A DNA stretch of 11,272 nucleotides, from contig JADGHD010000103.1 of NCBI GenBank assembly GCA_019689615.1, positions 1 to 11,272 of the forward strand, in the 5' to 3' direction. Position numbers and translations under genes: made by a program. Of the stretch, positions 6,480-11,272 are shown in pieces (the first letter of the stretch is position 1; the number at the start of each line of letters is the position of its first letter). This DNA comes from Frankia sp. (GTDB taxonomy: Bacteria; Actinomycetota; Actinomycetes; Frankiales; Frankiaceae). The notes beneath the pieces were generated by a model. That model saw nothing but the letters and a program-made list of their open reading frames with translations, ran no database searches and was not told where the DNA came from.

Positions 6480-7463
6480 ATGAGGGAATTGTCGCGATCG
6501 CCTGGCGTGCGGCGTCGTCTGGCATTCGTCCTGGCGGGCCTGCTCGTCGTCGGCGCCGCCGGGTGCGGGTTCGGTGGGGGCGGCCGGTCGGAGTCGTCCG
6601 CGCCGGTGACGAGCGCGCCGGCTGCCGGCCCGTCCGGGCCGCCGCTGGCGCCGGAGGACTACCAGGCGGCGCTCACCGCGGTCGACACCGCGCTCGGCCC
6701 CGGCTTCGTCGGCCTCGGCGGGACGCTGCAGCCCGCCGACGTGCTGTCGGCGGCGGACGCCATCGCGTTGAACATCGCCACCCAGGCGGAAACGCTGAAG
6801 GAGATCAACCCGCCGGTCGCGGCCGCGGCGGCGCACAACAACCTCGTCACCGCACTCGACCAGCTCGCCGACGACCTGCTGGTGGTCTCCGGCGCGGCCG
6901 CCCGCAAGGAGGTCTGCACCGGCGCGAGCGGTCTGCCGCGGGCCGTCAACGGGGCGGGCGCGGCGGCGGTGCGGGCCGCGGCCCAGGCGCTGGCGACCGC
7001 CGATCCCGCGCACCCGTACACGGTCGGCTCGTTCCTGCCCGGGGAGACGCCCCTGCAGAACCGCCGGCTGGCCACCGGCAACATCCACGGCGGCGTCACG
7101 AGCGGGCACGGCTGGCTGACCTTCACCACCACCGACCCCAACCGGGACACCATGGTCCGGATGGTCAGCGGTGGCCGGGTAATCCGCAGCATCTACATCC
7201 AGGGCGGCGAGACCGCCTCCGTCGACAAGCTGCCCGACGGTGCGCTCGAGGTCTACTACACGACCGGCAACGACTGGGATGAGGTCAACCAGCGCTTCAC
7301 CCGCGACTGCGAGTTCAAGAAGTTCGACGCACCGCTGGAATACCGCACCCGCGACCTCGGCTCGTCGCTCGAGTACACGATCTTCGAGCTGATCGTCTAC
7401 GGAATGGGCGACACCAGCGTCGCCTCCAGCATCGTCCCGCCAGACGCCTTCCCCACCGGCTGA
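6480..7463 (+). CDS. Tandem lipoprotein copy 2, function unknown
   Basis: This is a paralog of the preceding gene, 327 aa from an ATG at 6480. The signal peptide has a basic start (VRRR), a hydrophobic core and the lipobox GAAGC with lipidated Cys29. The linker is shorter and Gly/Ser/Pro-rich (about 31-56). The helical domain at about 58-135 matches copy 1 in pattern: DYQAALTAVDTAL, LQPADVLSAADAIA and AHNNLVTALDQLADDL. VCTG (Cys146), ATADPAHPY (172-180) and the C-terminal block TTGNDWDEVNQRFTRDC (261-277) are shared. Over a 53-residue C-terminal alignment I count 36 identities with copy 1. No clear ribosome site precedes the ATG. The 225-bp gap (6255-6479) from copy 1 holds no gene and no strong hairpin, so co-transcription is possible. 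It converges on the crotonase gene 48 bp downstream. Role unknown; an envelope location is inferred from the lipobox. Confidence 0.85.
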   Translation: MRELSRSPGVRRRLAFVLAGLLVVGAAGCGFGGGGRSESSAPVTSAPAAGPSGPPLAPEDYQAALTAVDTALGPGFVGLGGTLQPADVLSAADAIALNIATQAETLKEINPPVAAAAAHNNLVTALDQLADDLLVVSGAAARKEVCTGASGLPRAVNGAGAAAVRAAAQALATADPAHPYTVGSFLPGETPLQNRRLATGNIHGGVTSGHGWLTFTTTDPNRDTMVRMVSGGRVIRSIYIQGGETASVDKLPDGALEVYYTTGNDWDEVNQRFTRDCEFKKFDAPLEYRTRDLGSSLEYTIFELIVYGMGDTSVASSIVPPDAFPTG

Positions 7464-7511
7464 TTCCCGATGGAGGCTGACACCAGCCCGCGCCCGCCCA
7501 CTCTGCCCCGC

Positions 7512-8381
7512 CTACTTCCCGCCGCGGAAGTTGAAGCGCCTGGTGCGCTCCAGGAACTCGGGGGAGTTCATCAGCCCGCTCACGATGAGCCGGTCCATGT
7601 GCCGCTGCGCGGTGCGGTCGGACACGTCGGCGTACATGTCCACGGCGAGCTTGGCGACGCCCAGCACCTCCGCCGGGATCGAGATCAGCTCCCGGCAGAA
7701 CCTGTAGACCTCGTCGAGGAAGGTCTCCGCCGGGAAGACGTCGTGCACCAGCCCGATCTGCCTGGCCTGCTCGGCGCCGACCCGCTTGCCGGCCATGGCC
7801 AGCCACTTGCCCCACGCCGGGCCGACGAGCCGCGTCAGCCGGCTGGTGCCGCCGCTGCCCGCGATGATCCCGAGGTGCACCTCGGGTACGCCGAACTCGG
7901 CCTGTGGGGTGGCGAACCGGAAGTCGCAGGACGCCGCCATCTCCAGCCCGCCGCCCAGGCAGATGCCCTGGGCCGCGACGATGACCGGCTTCTCGATGTT
8001 CTCGAACTCGTCGTAGAGCAGGTGATGGCTGCGGTAGTTGCGGCGGAAGTTCCAGCCGGGGTGCAGGTGCTCGGTCTGCGGGTTGCCGGGCCGGTTGCCG
8101 ACCGGCTGGGACAGGTCGATCCCGGCCGTGAAGTACGGCCCGACGCCCGTGATCACCAGGACACGCAGGTCGTCGCGGTCGGCGAGGAGCGTGGCGGCCT
8201 GCCAGAGCAGCTCGGTCATGGGTGGACCGATCAGGTTGCGCTTCTTCTGCCGGTCGATGACCGCGGTGAGGATCCCGTCGTGCTCGGTCAGCCGGCCGTG
8301 CTCGTCGCCGTCCGCCCCGGTCGCCACCGCGATCGTCCTGGGCGCGCTCTCCGGTGTGCTGCTCTCCTGGTTGCTCGTCAC
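7512..8381 (-). CDS. Enoyl-CoA hydratase/isomerase (crotonase) family protein
   Basis: This is a crotonase-fold enzyme acting on acyl-CoA thioesters; hydratase activity is the likeliest. I chose the GTG at 8381 (289 aa), because the open frame upstream overlaps the divergent DUF1330 gene and lacks family features. Oxyanion-hole segments are YFTAGIDL near residues 83-90 and GICLGGGLEMAASCDFRFA near 139-157. The two glutamates expected for hydration are both present, in GGGLEM (near 147) and in GVPEVHLGIIAGSGGTSRL (near 167). A segment of about 40 residues between them carries an Asn/Pro/His-rich stretch before HHLLYDEFENIEKP, a loop that varies with substrate in this family. A second GTG at 8402 is an alternative start. 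No ribosome site precedes 8381, but a promoter-like pair is placed for a leaderless message. Substrate unknown. Confidence 0.88.
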   Translation of the reverse strand: MTSNQESSTPESAPRTIAVATGADGDEHGRLTEHDGILTAVIDRQKKRNLIGPPMTELLWQAATLLADRDDLRVLVITGVGPYFTAGIDLSQPVGNRPGNPQTEHLHPGWNFRRNYRSHHLLYDEFENIEKPVIVAAQGICLGGGLEMAASCDFRFATPQAEFGVPEVHLGIIAGSGGTSRLTRLVGPAWGKWLAMAGKRVGAEQARQIGLVHDVFPAETFLDEVYRFCRELISIPAEVLGVAKLAVDMYADVSDRTAQRHMDRLIVSGLMNSPEFLERTRRFNFRGGK

Positions 8382-8387
8382 GGGCAG

Positions 8388-8417
8388 TTCGTAACGTGCC
8401 ACGCGCTGACGGCTCAA
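8388..8417 (-). promoter_or_regulatory. Candidate leaderless promoter of the crotonase gene
   Basis: On the minus strand TTGAGC (8412-8417) is followed after 18 bp by TACGAA (8388-8393). The GTG start at 8381 begins 6 nt after the -10 element, the spacing expected if transcription begins at the start codon. No Shine-Dalgarno bases are seen before the GTG, which agrees with a leaderless message. Confidence 0.45.
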
Positions 8418-8445
8418 GCGGTAGGGGTCGACGCCACCGCCCGCC

Positions 8446-8468
8446 GGCCGTCCGCTCGGCGGACGGTC
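8446..8468. promoter_or_regulatory. Inverted repeat between divergent promoters
   Basis: CCGTCCGC (8448-8455) and GCGGACGG (8459-8466) are perfect inverted arms around TCG. A G-T and a G-C pair extend the stem to ten. It lies between the candidate crotonase promoter (minus) and the candidate DUF1330 promoter (plus), so it is an operator or cruciform candidate rather than a terminator of either gene. Confidence 0.4.
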
Positions 8469-8545
8469 GCGGCGAGCAGGCCGGCTGGCCGGCGACGCCC
8501 GTCGCGACCGGGGCTGCACGGCCGCTTCGCCCGGATGTGCACTGA

Positions 8546-8575
8546 TTGCGCCTGTGACGGGCCGAACAGTACCGT
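8546..8575 (+). promoter_or_regulatory. Candidate promoter of the DUF1330 gene
   Basis: TTGCGC (8546-8551) and TACCGT (8570-8575) are separated by 18 bp and fit a housekeeping-type promoter. The start would be near 8582, leaving a leader of about 29 nt that contains the GGAGGAG ribosome site. Confidence 0.45.
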
Positions 8576-8610
8576 GCCCAGTGCTGCCATCAGCCAACGG
8601 AGGAGCGCCC

Positions 8611-8901
8611 GTGCCGAAGGCGATTGTCATCTTCACCGAGAAGATTCACGACCCGGAGGGCATGGCCGCCTACTCCGCGGCCGCCGGCAAGACCCTCGGC
8701 GACGGCCAGGTCACGGTGCTGGCCGTCGACCAGAACGCCCAGGTGCTCGAGGGCGAGTGGCACGGCAACCAGACCGTGGTCCTGCAGTTCGACTCGGTCG
8801 AGGCGGCGCGCGCCTGGTACGACTCGCCGGCCTACCAGGAGGCGAAGAAGCTCCGTCAGGCCGCCGCGGAGACCAACGCGGTCATCATCACCGGCTTCTG
8901 A
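8611..8901 (+). CDS. DUF1330 domain protein
   Basis: This is a 96-aa cytoplasmic protein consisting of one DUF1330 domain (dimeric alpha/beta-barrel fold, ferredoxin-like). The start is the GTG at 8611: GGAGGAG (8599-8605) sits 5 nt upstream, and translation begins right at the first beta strand (PKAIVIFTEKI). Family features are DPEGMAAYSAAAG at 14-26, LEGEWHGNQTVVLQF at 46-60, and SVEAARAWYDSPAYQEAKKLR at 62-82. A C-terminal strand, AVIITGF, ends the domain. The usual glycine-rich turn after the second helix is reduced to GDGQ. Most family members have no proven function; some relatives act on small reactive metabolites or bind heme. It is divergent from the crotonase gene and could share a regulator with it. 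Confidence 0.9.
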   Translation: MPKAIVIFTEKIHDPEGMAAYSAAAGKTLGDGQVTVLAVDQNAQVLEGEWHGNQTVVLQFDSVEAARAWYDSPAYQEAKKLRQAAAETNAVIITGF

Positions 8902-8919
8902 GCCACACCCCGGTCCGCC

Positions 8920-8952
8920 AGCCCGCCGCCGTCGATCAGCCGGCGGAGGGCT
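8920..8952. terminator. Shared hairpin between DUF1330 and the ABC gene
   Basis: Bases 8920-8931 (AGCCCGCCGCCG) pair with 8941-8952 with one mismatch and a 9-nt loop. The hairpin overlaps the last codons and stop (8936-8938) of the minus-strand ABC gene and starts 18 nt after the DUF1330 stop. It most likely ends transcription from the plus strand, and possibly from both. Confidence 0.5.
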
Positions 8953-11272
8953 GTGCGGCGGTGCGGGGGGCCGCCTGGCGCGACTGCGCCCGGCGGCGGC
9001 CGGTGTGCGGGTCGAGGCGGCGGAGCAGGAGCGCGGTGGCGATCACGCAGAGCACGCCGACCGCGACGATGCCGGCGAGGTCCGTCAGGTAGGCGGACGC
9101 GGTGTGCGCCCACAGCGGGTCGGGGACGCTGCCCGGGTTCAGCCGCGGGTCACCGATCTTCTGGATGTCGTCCAGGTCGCTGACCGAGGCCGCCGCGGCG
9201 TAGCCCCAGCGCGCCGGGGACAGGTAGGAGATCTGCTCCAGCACCGGCCGCCCGATCACCTTCAGCAGCGCGCCGGTGAACGCCAGCTGCGACATCGCCG
9301 CCAGGACCAGCAGCGGCATCGTTTTGTCGGCGTTGTCGACCAGCGCCGAGATGACCAGGCCCATCATCGCCGAAGTGACCGCGATGGCGGCGACCACGGC
9401 CATGAGCTCCAGCAGCGGGTAATCCGACACGACGCCGTCGTTCGGGGCCCGTCCGGCGAGCCCGACCGCGGTGAGCACGGCCGCCTGCAGCGCGGTCACC
9501 ACGGTCAGCACGATGACCTTCGAACCCAGGTACGCCGTCGTCGACAGGCCGATCGCTCGTTCCCGGCGGTAGATCTCGCGTTCCTTGACGATCTCCCGGA
9601 CGGAGTTGGACGTGCCCAGGAAGCACGCGTTGAGGACGAGGATGACGAGCAGCAGCGTCGCTTCCCGGTTGGGCTGGCCCATCGCCCCTTCGCCCAGCCC
9701 GAACGGCGCTTCGACCAGCCGGGGGACCAGCCCGAGGATGAACGGGTAGGCGATCAGCAGCTTGAGGTAGTTCGAGTCGGACGCGATGACCCGCAGGTAG
9801 CGCCGGCACAGCGTGAGCAGCTGGGAGAACACGGACTGCTGGCGGATGCTCGGCAGCGGCGCCGGCTCGGGCCGGGCCACCGGCACCATCGCCGACCCCT
9901 GGATGAAGAAGCCCGACGACCGGTACCGCCGCGCCAGCCGGGCCGCGCCGTCGCCGCTCTTGAGTAGCTGGAACGCGTCCGCCCAGTCCGCCGCACCGAA
10001 GAAGGACAGCGCGTGCTGCGGCGGGCCGAAGTAGGCGACGTGCCCTCCCTTGGCGAGGACGAGCAGGTAGTCGCACAGTTCCAGGTGGGCGACGCTGTGG
10101 GTGACCACGATGACCGTCCGGCCGCCGTCGGCCAGCCGGCGCAGCGACTGCATGACCTCCTTGTCCAGGCCCGGGTCGAGGCCGGAGGTCGGCTCGTCGA
10201 GGAACAGCAGCGTCGGCTGGGTGAGCAGCTCCAGGGCGACGCTGGTGCGCTTGCGCTGCCCGCCGGACAGCTTCGACACCCGCCGGTCGGCCAGGTCCTG
10301 TCCCTGGCCACCGCCTGGGCCACCCGTGCCGTTCGGCGCGCCGCCGGCCGCCGGTCCCGGCCAGCCGTCCGCATCCTGGCCCTGGCCGCCGGTCAGGCCG
10401 AGCTCGACGAGGACCTCGTCGATGCGCGCCCGCCGCTCCTCGGCCGTCGTGTCCGTCGGGAAGCGCAGCTTCGCGCCGTACTCCAGGGCCTGGCGGACGG
10501 TGAGCGTGGTGTGCAGGATGTCCTCCTGCGGCACGTAGCCGATGCGCCGGCGCAGCTCGTCGTACTCGGCGTAGAGGTCGCGCCCGGCGTAGCGGACGGT
10601 GCCGGTGTCGGCCGGCCGGAAGCCGGTCAGCGCGTTGAGCAGCGTGGACTTGCCGGCGCCGCTCGGCCCGATGACCGCGAGCAGCGAGCGGCCGGGCAGC
10701 CGGAACGTGACGTCGTGCAGCAGCCTGGTCTCGCCGACGTCCACGCACAGCCCGTCGACCTCGAACGACACGTCCCCGGCGTCGAGGTACTCGACGAGCT
10801 CGGCCTGGCCGACGTGGAACAGGTGGTGCCCGATCGCGATCACGTCACCCGGCGTGACCAGCCGGCGCTCGACCCGCAGCCCGTTGACGAACGTGCCGTT
10901 GGCCGACCCGAGGTCGACGATCTCGATCCCGCTGCGGCCGACGAACAGCTCGGCGTGCTCCCGGGAGGCGAGCAGGTCACCGAGCACGATGTCGTTGGTC
11001 CGCGCCCGGCCGATCGTGGCCCGCCCGGCGCGGAGCGGGTGCCGGCGGCCCTGGCCGCGCTCCGCCTCCGCGCGCCGCGCCGCCGCCTCCTGCCCCGGCG
11101 GCAGCATCGGCCCGGTCAGCCGGGGACCCAGCCCCGGGCGCAGTGTCCTGATCTCGTCGTGGTGCGCGGCGTCGTCGACGTCGTCCGCCGGTCCCGGCAC
11201 CGCGGCCGGCGCTGCCCCCGCCCGCGCGGCCGTGGGGGCCGTCGATGTCGGGGGTGCGGCCGGGGCTGACAC
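8936..11272 (-). CDS. FHA-ABC-ABC2 exporter (ABCG type), probably 5'-partial
   Basis: This membrane transporter carries a phosphothreonine-binding FHA domain, an ATPase and a permease in one chain, as in the mycobacterial Rv1747 protein. The window ends in a GTG reading out as residue 1, but this may be an internal Val, so the true N-terminus may be missing. Residues 1-75 are an Ala/Pro-rich linker. The FHA domain is at about 78-160: GRATIGR, SREH at 103-106 and NGT at 125-127. The ATPase spans about 170-425: Walker A GPSGAGKST (202-210), Q-loop Gln249, signature LSGGQ (335-339), Walker B LLFLDEP (355-361) and switch His392. A Gly-rich insert lies at 295-326. The permease shows about six membrane segments near 505-521, 538-556, 583-606, 618-643, 651-668 and 731-750. 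The architecture suggests export gated by Ser/Thr kinase signalling. Cargo unknown; envelope lipids or glycans are possible. Confidence 0.9.
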   Translation of the reverse strand: MSAPAAPPTSTAPTAARAGAAPAAVPGPADDVDDAAHHDEIRTLRPGLGPRLTGPMLPPGQEAAARRAEAERGQGRRHPLRAGRATIGRARTNDIVLGDLLASREHAELFVGRSGIEIVDLGSANGTFVNGLRVERRLVTPGDVIAIGHHLFHVGQAELVEYLDAGDVSFEVDGLCVDVGETRLLHDVTFRLPGRSLLAVIGPSGAGKSTLLNALTGFRPADTGTVRYAGRDLYAEYDELRRRIGYVPQEDILHTTLTVRQALEYGAKLRFPTDTTAEERRARIDEVLVELGLTGGQGQDADGWPGPAAGGAPNGTGGPGGGQGQDLADRRVSKLSGGQRKRTSVALELLTQPTLLFLDEPTSGLDPGLDKEVMQSLRRLADGGRTVIVVTHSVAHLELCDYLLVLAKGGHVAYFGPPQHALSFFGAADWADAFQLLKSGDGAARLARRYRSSGFFIQGSAMVPVARPEPAPLPSIRQQSVFSQLLTLCRRYLRVIASDSNYLKLLIAYPFILGLVPRLVEAPFGLGEGAMGQPNREATLLLVILVLNACFLGTSNSVREIVKEREIYRRERAIGLSTTAYLGSKVIVLTVVTALQAAVLTAVGLAGRAPNDGVVSDYPLLELMAVVAAIAVTSAMMGLVISALVDNADKTMPLLVLAAMSQLAFTGALLKVIGRPVLEQISYLSPARWGYAAAASVSDLDDIQKIGDPRLNPGSVPDPLWAHTASAYLTDLAGIVAVGVLCVIATALLLRRLDPHTGRRRAQSRQAAPRTAAQPSAG
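10295..10390 (-). repeat. 18-bp duplication bounding an in-frame insert
   Basis: Within the ABC gene, 10295-10312 and 10373-10390 are 15/18 identical and both encode GGQGQD. They are 78 bp apart (26 codons) and enclose a Gly/Pro/Ala-rich stretch just before the ATPase signature motif. Duplication by slippage is the likely origin. Confidence 0.6.

Noticed and set aside
5156..7282. 708-codon plus-strand frame over both tandem lipoproteins
   Set aside because: It is the out-of-frame shadow of the two lipoprotein genes; its apparent internal similarity only reflects the duplication of the real genes.
8554..8610. Upstream GTG start for the DUF1330 protein
   Set aside because: The domain begins at the GTG at 8611, which has GGAGGAG at ideal spacing; the upstream start would lie within the candidate promoter.
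8382..8636. N-terminal extension of the crotonase frame to 8636
   Set aside because: It would overlap the DUF1330 coding start and its ribosome site, and the extra residues are low-complexity with no crotonase homology.

Overview
The window is very GC-rich, uses GTG and TTG as well as ATG starts, and encodes lipoproteins, a CAP-domain protein, an amidohydrolase-2 protein, a crotonase, a DUF1330 protein and an FHA-ABC exporter. This combination points to a high-GC actinobacterium. A Frankia-like soil or plant-associated genus is my guess, but the sequence does not prove a genus. I see no mobile element, CRISPR array, tRNA or rRNA, and the genes look chromosomal.

Layout from left to right: (1) two GC-rich hairpins, then a BMP/PnrA-type substrate-binding lipoprotein on the minus strand with a repeat-rich promoter region; (2) a family-2 glycosyltransferase (+) convergent with a CAP/YkwD-type lipoprotein (-), with a perfect 36-nt palindrome between them; (3) a metal-dependent amidohydrolase (-) with a strong downstream hairpin; (4) a 506-bp gap with a 20-bp tandem repeat, followed by two paralogous lipoproteins of unrecognised function in tandem (+); (5) an enoyl-CoA hydratase (-) divergent from a DUF1330 protein (+) across a short regulatory region; (6) a large FHA-ABC-ABC2 exporter (-) whose 5' end probably runs out of the window, convergent with the DUF1330 gene over a shared hairpin.

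Most genes appear to be transcribed singly: strands alternate and hairpins sit at three of the convergent or gene-end junctions. There is no obvious multi-gene operon. The common theme is the cell envelope: four lipoproteins (BMP, CAP and the tandem pair), a glycosyltransferase and a membrane exporter. The amidohydrolase and crotonase look like independent catabolic genes.

The best candidate for something undescribed is the tandem lipoprotein pair. Each has a lipobox, a Pro/Ser/Thr-rich linker, a predicted helical domain and a strongly conserved C-terminal domain around TTGNDWD and NQRFTRDC. The first copy is preceded by the 20-bp repeat array. I could not run any search, so novelty is untested.
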